A stretch of DNA of 64,000 bases, taken from the NCBI GenBank assembly GCA_014529385.2, contig CM043949.1, forward strand, positions 145,371,350-145,435,349. Direction: 5' to 3'. The stretch is from Adiantum capillus-veneris (lineage: Eukaryota > Streptophyta > Polypodiopsida > Polypodiales > Pteridaceae). Below the pieces are notes generated by a model. The model saw nothing but the letters and a program-made list of their open reading frames with translations, was not told where the DNA came from and did not search any database. The translations under genes were made by a program, and so were the position numbers. Numbering within the stretch: position 1 is the stretch's first letter; the number at the start of each line of letters is the position of its first letter. Below are positions 37,657 to 47,325 of the stretch, in pieces.

Positions 37657-37700
37657 ATGGCCTCCAATGCCCATCTCCATCTCTCTCTCTCTCCCACTCT
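37590..37700. repeat. CT microsatellite
   Basis: Long (CT)n, interrupted around 37656-37680, just before the transposase-like gene. Confidence 0.95.
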
Positions 37701-37717
37701 CCTGTTCAAAATATGGA

Positions 37718-40700
37718 TGATGGAGACTCCCTTCCTCTTGCTTTGGTTCCAGCTCATACCTCCTCACAAGTAGCAATGGAGCTTCTTGAACTCAACAATG
37801 CAGCACAACTGGATTTCAGTTCACTATTACAATCATGAAGTTTTGTACGACTTCATTCATTTCAAACTACTGCAGATTGTTCTCCAGGATGGTGGACGAC
37901 GGAGTTTATGATGAGGCACATGGAATAGACACCAATCATATGCAGGTGCACTCCAAGAGAAAGGCTTGTCTAAATGAGGATGAAATTATTACAGTGAGGA
38001 AGTATGAAGAACAGGCTAAACGTGAGTACAAAAAGCGATATCGTGCAAGTAAGCAAGTACAGCCAAGCGTCAACATTGGAGCGGAAGATTGTCATAGGGA
38101 GGGCGTCGATGTACACACAAAGGAAGACAAGAAGAAACATACTATTCAAAATATTGTTCAGCACATTGTGAGACAGTTGCATAGTTACGAGAAAGAAGAT
38201 AAGAATGCAATTCTTTGTGTTTTCAACGATGATAGAATTTTGTCATTCTGTGAAGATTTGTATCTTCCTGCAAATGGCCTTATTTCTGCACTCAAGGTCT
38301 TCTTACAGGAATTAAAGATTCCAAAATCAGCTGACGAGATGTTTTTAAAACGAAGCACATTCAGCATACTGGTGAATGGATTACTGCATGATAATGGGAG
38401 CCAAGGTAGAGGTGTTACTCTACATAAAGTGGCAAAGCTATTAAATGTTCATCCAAGGAATTTATATTCAGCTTTGGGTAGACTTGACAGTGATCCTATG
38501 TCAAGTACGCTGAGGTTCGACTTATGCAAAAGGAAATCTGGAAATGCTGGGTCCTTATCTGAGGAATTGAAGCAGACAATTATTACATTTTGGATAGGGC
38601 ACAGTAGGGTGTCTCCAAACAAGAAAGATATTTTTCGGAAACGATTGGGCAGAAAACATTATCAAGAGCATCCCATACACTTACTTGATGAATCTCAGGT
38701 AAACATGTCTCATTCTTACAATGAATAACTCTCAAGTGAAACATCTCACTCTTATGAATAGCTACCCATTGCGTGTTATGGAGTTGTGTACATCCTACTA
38801 TATGTGATATGTAGCCAAGTAATGTGTCAAGATAGTCCATTGTCTCTACCTATGCTATTATGTGTGCTATATTGCACAAGTGTAGCCCAATGTCCCTGTC
38901 TATGCTATAAGTGTGACATGTAAAACGACTCTATTGTAGTAAGATAGCAACATGTGTGCTATACAGTAAAAGCGTGTGTAAGAATAGCACAATGTTCTTG
39001 TCTATGATATGATGTGTGGTATGTGAAAGAGCTATATTACATATTGAGAGCACTATGTGTGCCATATAGAGTTAGTGTGTGTAATCAGAGGCCAATGTCC
39101 CTATCTATGCTATTATGTCATAGTATTCTTACAGTATGAGTTCTATATAGCATAGCTATGTGTAATAATAGACCGATGGTCCTGTCTATGCTATTATGTG
39201 TGCCATGTAGCAGGACTCTATCAGAGTATGTTAACATCATGTCTGCTATATAGAAATAGCACAATATACCTATCTATGGTATTATGTGTGCTATCAGATT
39301 TTATAATATTATGAGAGCACTATGTGTGCTACATAGCAGATGCTAGTGTAATAGTAGCACGGTATCCATGTCTATGCTATTATGTGTGCTACGCAAAGTG
39401 TGATATGTGTAATAATAGCACAATATCCCTGTCTATGCTCTTTTGTGTGTTATGTAGAAGAACTGTGTTATAATATGAGAGCACTATGTGTGCCATATAG
39501 CAGACATGTGTGATGTGTATGTAATAATAGCTAAAAATCCCTATCTATGCTATTATGTGTTATATAACAAAATTGAGCATGTAATGAAAGCTGAGTTATC
39601 TATCTATGCTATTATCTGTGCTATGTAGCATAGCTATGTGTATTTATACCAATGCATCTGTAGCTATTCTATTATGTGTGATATATAGAAAAATGTAATT
39701 CTAATGCATTTTTTTTCAAGGAGACAGAGTATTTCTTGAAGTTTAAAGATAGCCACCCACATGTGACAATTGGGCAAAGGTCCTTTGAGAAGCTGAAGCC
39801 TTGGTTCGTGCGAAAGTTGAAAGATTAAAATACTTGCTGTTGTGTTTATCATATCAAATTGATGTATCTCAAAGATGCATTTAATGTTATGCGCTCATCT
39901 GCTTTTGGTTTTCATGGGAGGTCATGTACATGTAAATGCAATGTTTGCAAATCAGATGGGGTTAATGCAGAATGTCTTGCCGTTGAGCACTCGTTTTCAG
40001 GGATCACAAAGTTATGGGAATCATGCGTATGTACAAAGGCTGAGGGGATATGTTCCATAAACACACCTGCTTGATGGGCCAATGCAAAAAATGTGGTGTG
40101 GAAAAGCTCAGCCTTTGTCCACGAGAACTTGTAGAGATGACAAAGACAGTTCCACTGCAAGTCTTCGAGGACATTAAAGTTCAAACTAAGCATGGTCTAA
40201 GTAAGAGAAAGATGTTGTCACTCAAACAGGTGGCTTTAAGTGAGCTGACAGGGAGGATAAAAGATGACATCAGAATCTTCATCAAGCACAATTTTACTTA
40301 CAGATGGCAGGCACATCAATACAAAGAATTTTTTAAGGTGTTTCCTTTAGATACCATTATATATGTAGTAGACTTTGCTGAAAATTACTCGTTCAAAGAG
40401 AAAAATGAAGTACAATCCATGAATTGGCATACAGATCAATGCACCATCCTTGTCACATAACGTACATGCGTGACAACAAAGATGACAGTATTATCAAGCA
40501 TATGCATTTCTACATCTCCGATGATAGGCAACATCTATTTGTCCAGCATTGTTTTCTTCTTTGTGATTAGTGGCTTAAAGACCAGGAGCTGAATTTCAAG
40601 AAGCACTGGGTGTGGTCAGATGGTGCAGCCTCACAATTCAAGGTTGCAAGGCCATTTTACTTTGTTGCTAGATGTTACCAACTAACAGGTACAGAGATGA

Positions 40701-40887
40701 CATGGAATTTTTTTGGCTCTGGCCATGGCAAGGGGGAGCATGATGGCGTTGGCGCTGTGATAAAGAGATCCCTTACACATGAACAAATCAAGAGTAATGG
40801 AGTTGTTCTTAGGCAAGTTGCAGACGTGGTTGCATTTTTTACGAGAACAATGTCCAATGCTGCATGTAGCTCTTATGCACAATCCAC
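37718..40887 (+). pseudogene. Transposase-like gene with DDE-like signature, 5' part (interrupted by retrotransposon C)
   Basis: A short leader frame (37718-37837) and the main exon (37868-38698) encode a Lys/Arg/Glu-rich N-terminus and a helical middle. The exon ends at HYQEHPIHLLDESQ with a GT donor. After an intron, exon 2 (39721 on) gives FEKLKPWFVRKLKD, a Cys-rich segment (CTCKCNVC, then CKKCGVEKLSLCP), IIYVVDFAENY (Asp codon 40371), WSDGAASQFK (Asp codon 40619) and FFGSGHGKGEHDGVGAVIKR. This spacing of acidic motifs suits an RNase H-fold transposase. From memory, proteins with the same DFAENY / SDGAASQYK / HGKG-DG-G-KR signature are widespread in animals. TAA at 39826, TAG at 40568 and frameshifts near 40040 and 40455 show that it is dead. 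It breaks off at CCAC (40884-40887) and resumes at 58923. Confidence 0.65.
38699..39720 (+). repeat. Intron made of degenerate short tandem repeats
   Basis: Flanked by CAG|GTAAAC and TTTTTTTTCAAG|GAG, which join the exons in phase. Inside, variants of CCCTGTCTATGCTATTATGT and GTGCTATATAGCA recur more than ten times at irregular 35-80-bp intervals. Confidence 0.75.
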
Positions 40888-41058
40888 TGAAGCGGTCCAG
40901 GGCGGGCAACAAGAAGAGCAACCTCTAGACACCCTTCAAGGCTCCCGTGCTGCTCAATGGGGCTGGGGCACAACACAACACAAACCAAAACAACAAACCC
41001 CCAGCCAAATCCCAACTACACAAGGGGCACCACCTAGTTTAAGAGCGAACTAGGACGC

Positions 41059-43062
41059 TGTCGAGAAATTTGCGGTCTTGCCAGGAAAGCACCGGGCTTA
41101 TGGCTGTGAGAGTTTGTGAGAGAACTCGACAAAAACTTTATGAAGGAGTTAAACCATAGATGCCATGAAGACTAGGGTTTGGAAAGAAGTACAATCAAAG
41201 AATCCCACCCATTCTCTCTTGCACTCACACGCACAAAGAAAGAACACAAAAGAAAATGTCAAAATAACACAAAGATGAAAACATCAAGGCTATGGTCATA
41301 TCGTATCATGGGTAATATGAAAGGGTTAATGGATGAGTTAATGGCATTCAATCTTGACTGACCAAATAGGCTACGAATTGTTCTTTGGAATTGTAGTTTT
41401 GTGCTTACCATAATATAGATATTTTGTCTAGTGATTGGGATTAATTGTGTGTACAAATCCTCTTGGTTCATAGCAAGATAACTACGCTTACATCAAAAGA
41501 AAAGTTATAGTCTATGAGAGGTAGTATGATGGGATCCGGTGATAGAAGTATTTCATTGAGCCTTTCAGGGCCGAAGAGAAACACTATACGTTGTTGAAAG
41601 TGTATTTTACGGCTAATCCATACGTTAATTCTAATAGATCGTACAGAGTGAAAGCGATAGAAATGATCATCATGTGGGTTATTCATCTAGGATAGTATGT
41701 GAAAAATGTAGATATGAGAGAAGTGAAGAGATGAGAAGTTTCCCTCCCAAGCCCTATTCTTGCCCGTAAGCAATAAGGATACTGTGGGGAGAGATGTACC
41801 TGTAGCAAAGAGAACCTAGAGAGGATGAATTACTAAGAATGAGAGAGATAGGTTTGGTTAAGGAGATGAGATTAGATACATATATATATGTTGGATTAGA
41901 GATGAAAATGAAAACAACAAGAAATCAAGAAAACATCAATGTAGAACACGTCTTACTTGAAACCCTTCGGCACCATTATTGATGGGAGAGAGAAGAAGAG
42001 TGGAGAATTCCACTTTGATTGATACACCAAGTGTAAGACCTTCTTTGATTAGAGTTGATCTTCCAAGGTTAGCTTGTTGCAAGAATGGCTAGTCTCCCTC
42101 TAGGAGAAAGTGTAGGCTTGGGCTTATGTTAATGGCTAAGTACAATTAGGCATTACTACTCACTCCCTCGAGAATTCCTCTCATCAATGGCTTGAATGCT
42201 TGAGTTCCTTCCAAGGAAGAAGAGGTCCCCTTTTATAGGTGAAGGGAACCCACAAGGGTTTACACAAGAAGAGAGGAGCCAGTGTGAACAGGAATTGGAA
42301 AAGTTGGAAATGAGCTGTCCCTGCATGATGTGGGCAGACTGGGGTCCAGTATTTTAATCATATCTCCTCAACCGTAGCTCCAAATAAAAAAGTAAAAATA
42401 TGGGCAGAAACTTCAGCTCATTGGCTACGATTTTCATTTTAAAATCATTCTCCAATTCGGATTGTAACCTTGTGTAAAAAATTCATCAAAATAGGGTCCA
42501 TTTATGGCAGCAAAAGTCTTCATGTGGTCTCCTTAGCCTTGACTTTCATTTAATTCCCAAGGACACCTCATGCCATATGAAGCATGACATTTCTCCTTGA
42601 CAAAGTTTTGTAACCATGCTTGCAATAATGCATTAAAATAAGTGTATCTTTGAAATCATGCCACCTAGTGTCCCACTAGGACTTGATTCTCTCCTAATAG
42701 CTATTTAAAAAGAAATATAAGAAAAGTATAAAAAATACATAGAATATATATATATTGGAGTTTACCCTAGATATAGGATCTAGATAGGGTGTGAGATGAT
42801 AATGAAATAGTAGAAATAAAGAATCAATGCTTTTTGCCCCAAGTTAAAGAGGCGGAGCTATTGACACTTTTCCCATAGTATTTTTTTGATGGTAAAGTAA
42901 GAATACATTACCCTTGAGATAAATAATAAGATGAGATAGAAAGCTTATTTTTATACTTACATATGTATATGTACATTATAGGAAATATAATTATGTATCT
43001 AAAAAGTTACAAGATAACTCTTGTAGCATGTGTTCCCACTATGTACATGTCACAGCACGACA
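41059..43062 (-). repeat. Element B 3' LTR
   Basis: TGTCGAGAAATT...AGCACGACA on the plus strand. It is followed at 43063-43077 by the polypurine tract, which reads TTTAGAGGGGGTGGA on the minus strand. Confidence 0.95.
41259..41686 (-). other. Two overlapping, mutually similar small ORFs inside the B LTR
   Basis: Minus frames 41686-41468 (72 codons) and 41471-41259 (70 codons) overlap by ATGA. Their products resemble each other: both have Gln-Arg-x-Ile and LFGxxRLNxI, then ILPxIxYxxSxDV. The DNA is more diverged than two recent copies would be. The second LTR carries an identical pair at 49704-49277. It may be only an old internal duplication of non-coding LTR sequence. No known family was recognised. 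Confidence 0.4.
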
Positions 43063-43120
43063 TCCACCCCCTCTAAACCTGCACATCCTCCGGTATGTGC
43101 CAAATTATTTCTTTTTAAGA

Positions 43121-46100
43121 TCAGACCTCTTGTACATCTTCCTTGCTTTCATCTTCACTGGATGATTCCAGAGCTTCATTTTCACTTTGATCTTCACCTG
43201 TGTTTTGCTCTTCTTCCTCATCAGCATTTTCTGGATCATTGTCTCCTCTTCTCTTAAACATTTTGATCCTTTTTCCTGCAATGGGAATCTTGACTTCTGT
43301 GCCATCTAGTTCAGACAAGCTGTAAGTAGCATTTTCATGCACATGTTTTACAACATATGGTCCAAACCATCTTGTTGAAAACTTACGCATGACTGTGTGT
43401 TGGTTATCAAGGCTACTATCATACACTAAAACCCAGTCACCTTTGTCAATTGCTTTGCTCCTGAGCCGATGTCGCTTATCAAAGTAGTCCTTGTTTTTCA
43501 ATCTTGCATTTTTGAGTCGTTCTTTTGCAGCCTCAATGTCTCCAGGTCTTCTCTCTAGTTGCCTTATGCGCAATGCAAGGAGATCTTCCCTACTAAGCCC
43601 CTCTTGCCAAGGTAGTACATTCCATGTGGGAATTGTATCCTCAATTGGCATCACTGGCTTTTGACCATACATTAGCTCCGCAGGCATGTAGCCAGTTACT
43701 GAGCTATGTGTTGTACGATCAGCCCATAAATCATATGGTAATAGTTTTGGCCACTCACCAACTCTTCTTTCGCAAGCCTTGGCCAAAGCTTTGATGATAG
43801 GAGGATGTCCTCTTTCACTCTTTCCATTGCCTTCAGGGTTGTAAGCTGTAGTAAGAGAGAGCTTGATCCCTAATCTAGAAAAGAACTCCCTTGCTTCTTC
43901 GGCATCCAGTTCACCTCGATCTGCAGTGATTTTTCCCACACAACCATAACGGCAAATCACCTCATCAAGAAGGAATTTGCACACAGCTTCTGTGGTCTTA
44001 GCTCTTAATGCTCTTCCTTCAACCTGGTTAGTTAGGTCCTCTCGTGCAAGAACCAAGTATCTCATCTGCCAGAGTCCTAGAGGCATCGTGACTAGATCCA
44101 CAACCCATTTATAGTGCATGGCTAGTGGATATGTAGGGTGCAATCCATCACGATGTCGAACATTTGAATACATTTGACAAGTTACACATGACTCTACAAA
44201 CTGAGATACATCTTTATACATACCCTTCCACCAGTATTTTTCTTTCAACTTGGAGAAGGTTGCCCACACACCCCTGTGTCCAGCCCATAGACTCTCATGA
44301 AACTCTTGCATGAGCTTTACTTGAGTCTCTTTTTTACATATAACCCGTTGTGGTGTAGCACCCTTTTGTTTAGGATGCTTCCACAAGTAACCATCCCTTA
44401 AAAAGTACCCATATGCTTTCCTGCGTATTCTCTTGAATTCTTGTTCAGACCAATCATCCTGTTTTGTTAGAGTACTCAAGTACCTTCCAATAGAAAGCCA
44501 ATCACCTTCATAAAGATCTTTCAAGAACAATTCAAGTGAATTAGTCATGCAGACATTGTTACCTTTGACATGAGAGATAGAATAGAATTTTGTGCCTACA
44601 TCATCTCCCTCATCAATCATTTGTGACTCATCTTCATACCTTGCCCTTGATAGCATATCTGCCACTGTATTGTCTTTACCTGCAATCTGCTTAAACTCGG
44701 GATTTAAGGACTTAATGTAGGCAATCCACCACAACATAGCAATGTCTGGTGTTGAGCAGCTTGTAATCATCCCAAGAAGTGGTAGACAATCTGTTTCTAC
44801 AACCACACATGCACCAATTAGGTACTCTTTCCCACTTTTCAAGGCTGTAACCATACCCCATAACTCTCTCTTTATCTGTGGATAGTTTCTTTGGCGAGCA
44901 CTTAGTACCTTTGCTCCAAATCTTACCACATACCTGTGTCCTTCTTTGTCATCTTGCCCTATTGCCCATCCAATCCCTGTAGGACTGGTATCTACTGTCA
45001 CAATCACTGGCCTTTGACACTCATAGTCTACCTTTCTTAAAGTCGTTGCTGACTGGAGTAACTCCTTTAGCTTTTTCATGGATTTTACATGTGCTTCTGT
45101 CCATTTAAACTTTTGATTCTTTCTAAGCAGCTGATAAAGAGGATCAGCTACATGTGCATAATGTGGAATCCAAATAACATAGAAGACACATGCTCCCAGA
45201 AACCTTCTAACCTCAGTGATGCTAGTGCATGTTTCTTTCATTCTTTGGATGGCATCTACCTTTGATGGACAAGGTTTCCTACCATATGGCCCGCACATGT
45301 GCCCCACAATGAGCACTTCATTGACACCAAACATAGACTTTTTCCCTGACAATGTAAGATTCACTTCTTCCAACCTAGACAAAATTTTATCACAATCATT
45401 TATGTGATTTACCACAAACCTGCGACATCCCTTGTGATCCAAAGCTTCATCTTTGTCACTTTCTTCACATCCTTTGATAGGCAAATCATCAATGAAAGGC
45501 ATTGTGATTTGAGGAATAAAGTCACGTAAGACCTTATTCATCCCATTCATCATATGTGCAACCGAGTTGGTTGCTCCCTGTGGCAAGGTACACATCCTTA
45601 CCAAACCCAAAGGTGTCCTCATGGTTGTCAAGTCTCTGCTTTTGATTGCAAGCTGAAATTGATCATACCCTGAGTAGAGATCCCCCATTGAGTAGATTGC
45701 CCTCCCTGCAAACGCCTCTGCAAATTCATCCACAATTGGACCTGTTCCTACATTTCTAATTGTAACCTTGTTCACTGGTTGCATATCTTGGATGAAGCGT
45801 AGAGAACCATTCTTCTTTGGAACTGTGAACCACCTGTTTGAGTATGGAGCACAAGAAGGCTCCAAGATTCCCATTTTGATTTTCTCATTCAGTAGCTCTA
45901 CTAACTTTGGCAAATGAGCCTTTGGAACCGGAATAGGCCGTAGATTCCAAGGCACATGAGGTATTGTGAAAATTACCATAGGAGCTACAATATAAGGATC
46001 AACACATCCTATCTCATGTGGCTCAAATGCAAAAGCCTTACCATGCTTTGAAAGCATTTCTTTGAAGCACTTTGTCTCCTCCTGTGTTAGAAACTCCTCG

Positions 46101-46681
46101 CAACCAATCTGCAACTCTTGAAAAGACTCCTTTGTGAAGGTATGCCCGATCTTTTTAGGATTCCGCAAACTTGGTTGTAAAGAAGCCTGTTCAATCTTTT
46201 CCCTGTTGTTGGGTGGTAAGGGTGAAGCTACTGGTTTCACCTTCTTTGCTACACTCTTGTATTTAGTTTCAACATGGACTTCTGGGCCTACTGTTTGGCT
46301 TTCTTTAAAGGCTTCTATTACTTGATACATTTCCATAGAGCAAACTTCCACAACTTCATTTTCAAGATGCAAACTAGACCTCATTATAGCATCAAGCTCA
46401 CCCATAGTATCTACAAAAGAAACTTGTTCACACAAACCCAAAACATTTTCAGTAGGCTCTAGCAACCCACTCTTTTTCATGCACATTTGTACATTATGCA
46501 CATATTGCTTATCACATCTCTTCAAATCTTCAAGTTTTGTAAAACATACTGATCCATTCTTTGTTACCAAGGAGCTCTTTGAAAATGCTTCACCTATTTT
46601 TGGATCAGGCGAGACCCTTTTTCTTTCTGCACCACTGCAATCCCGCTTTACAGTGGTACTTGGCCAAAACCCATCATTTCT
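43121..46681 (-). CDS. pol: Element B Pol: reverse transcriptase, RNase H, integrase
   Basis: The first Met is at 46570, but the frame is open from 46681 and overlaps the protease frame by 34 nt, so entry by -1 frameshift is likely. Counting from that Met, reverse transcriptase covers about 205-440 (Asp297, FIDD at 359-362). RNase H covers about 520-645 (Asp527, Glu569, Asp594). The integrase zinc site is His758, His765, Cys795 and Cys798. The integrase core has Asp825, Asp884 and Glu919 with about 35 residues between the last two. RWFGPYVVKH near 1068 is the GPY/F motif, and the end is strongly acidic. No chromodomain is seen. The RT motifs (GDLYSGYDQFQL, RMCTLPQGATNSVAHMMN, FIDDLPIKG) remind me more of fungal Ty3-type elements than of common plant lineages. 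It would copy the RNA into DNA and insert it. Confidence 0.93.
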   Translation of the reverse strand, partial: RNDGFWPSTTVKRDCSGAERKRVSPDPKIGEAFSKSSLVTKNGSVCFTKLEDLKRCDKQYVHNVQMCMKKSGLLEPTENVLGLCEQVSFVDTMGELDAIMRSSLHLENEVVEVCSMEMYQVIEAFKESQTVGPEVHVETKYKSVAKKVKPVASPLPPNNREKIEQASLQPSLRNPKKIGHTFTKESFQELQIGCEEFLTQEETKCFKEMLSKHGKAFAFEPHEIGCVDPYIVAPMVIFTIPHVPWNLRPIPVPKAHLPKLVELLNEKIKMGILEPSCAPYSNRWFTVPKKNGSLRFIQDMQPVNKVTIRNVGTGPIVDEFAEAFAGRAIYSMGDLYSGYDQFQLAIKSRDLTTMRTPLGLVRMCTLPQGATNSVAHMMNGMNKVLRDFIPQITMPFIDDLPIKGCEESDKDEALDHKGCRRFVVNHINDCDKILSRLEEVNLTLSGKKSMFGVNEVLIVGHMCGPYGRKPCPSKVDAIQRMKETCTSITEVRRFLGACVFYVIWIPHYAHVADPLYQLLRKNQKFKWTEAHVKSMKKLKELLQSATTLRKVDYECQRPVIVTVDTSPTGIGWAIGQDDKEGHRYVVRFGAKVLSARQRNYPQIKRELWGMVTALKSGKEYLIGACVVVETDCLPLLGMITSCSTPDIAMLWWIAYIKSLNPEFKQIAGKDNTVADMLSRARYEDESQMIDEGDDVGTKFYSISHVKGNNVCMTNSLELFLKDLYEGDWLSIGRYLSTLTKQDDWSEQEFKRIRRKAYGYFLRDGYLWKHPKQKGATPQRVICKKETQVKLMQEFHESLWAGHRGVWATFSKLKEKYWWKGMYKDVSQFVESCVTCQMYSNVRHRDGLHPTYPLAMHYKWVVDLVTMPLGLWQMRYLVLAREDLTNQVEGRALRAKTTEAVCKFLLDEVICRYGCVGKITADRGELDAEEAREFFSRLGIKLSLTTAYNPEGNGKSERGHPPIIKALAKACERRVGEWPKLLPYDLWADRTTHSSVTGYMPAELMYGQKPVMPIEDTIPTWNVLPWQEGLSREDLLALRIRQLERRPGDIEAAKERLKNARLKNKDYFDKRHRLRSKAIDKGDWVLVYDSSLDNQHTVMRKFSTRWFGPYVVKHVHENATYSLSELDGTEVKIPIAGKRIKMFKRRGDNDPENADEEEEQNTGEDQSENEALESSSEDESKEDVQEV
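46630..46672 (-). promoter_or_regulatory. Predicted -1 ribosomal frameshift signal between protease and pol
   Basis: On the minus strand GGGTTTT (46672-46666) is split as G-GGT-TTT in the protease frame, the correct X-XXY-YYZ phase. Seven bases later an 11-bp stem (46658-46648 with 46640-46630, including two G-U pairs) encloses a 7-nt loop. The protease stop TAA (46650-46648) lies in the stem. A slip of -1 leads directly into the open pol frame. Confidence 0.75.
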
Positions 46682-47325
46682 CTATGATCATGAAACTCTT
46701 TGCTCACCTTTGGTAGAGGATGTTCTCTGAGGTTGTCACGATTTCTTTCATGGTTTACACAAACTGTGAGGAATTGGACAGCACGTTTACCATCTTTGCT
46801 ACGTATCCTAGCATATGCTGAACCATCGTCCATTACCTTTGTTTCCATTCGAACTCCCACAATGTAGGGCTGTCCAAGGATGAGATGATATGAAGATGTA
46901 TCCTGTACAAAGAAGTTTTGGTCAATCTTTACATCACCTATTGTCACCTTCACACCTGGACATGCTGCATACAATTCACCGGATGAATTGTTTGCCACTT
47001 TTACCATCCAGCCATGATCTGTGTCCATTGGCCATTTGCACTTGTTGTAGAGACTCTTTGACATTATGTTTATTTCTGAACCATGGTCAATCAAGGCAAC
47101 AAATGGCTCTTCAAGATCACCTACCTTGACCAAAGTTTCTGTAGTAGCCCTTGCCCAATGACTTCGTGAATAGTAACTCCTAGGAATATCTTCAACTTCT
47201 TCATCATCATTTGAGAAATGCACTTGCTTCACTCTCCCACTAGATTGGTAGCATCCTACCACAGCTCCATCATTCTCCTTATTTTGCAGTTGCATCCCTT
47301 GTGTCTTTGAGGTTTCCCCTTCAAC
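46648..47325 (-). CDS. Element B protease
   Basis: This frame follows gag in the same phase after a single TAG. Its first Met is at 47295, 10 codons further on. EEPFVALIDHGSEINIMSKS is the active-site loop, with Asp-His-Gly instead of the usual Asp-Ser/Thr-Gly. YHLILGQPYIVGV is the C-terminal Ile-Leu-Gly motif. A retropepsin-like protease would cleave the Gag-Pol precursor. Upstream is a charged linker. It ends at TAA 46650-46648 inside the predicted frameshift hairpin. Confidence 0.85.
   Translation of the reverse strand, partial: VEGETSKTQGMQLQNKENDGAVVGCYQSSGRVKQVHFSNDDEEVEDIPRSYYSRSHWARATTETLVKVGDLEEPFVALIDHGSEINIMSKSLYNKCKWPMDTDHGWMVKVANNSSGELYAACPGVKVTIGDVKIDQNFFVQDTSSYHLILGQPYIVGVRMETKVMDDGSAYARIRSKDGKRAVQFLTVCVNHERNRDNLREHPLPKVSKEFHDHREMMGFGQVPL

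Noticed and set aside
40888-41053. C-terminal extension of the transposase-like frame (Gln/Pro-rich)
   Set aside because: It is read-through into the LTR of element C beyond the CCAC duplication. The real continuation is at 58923.
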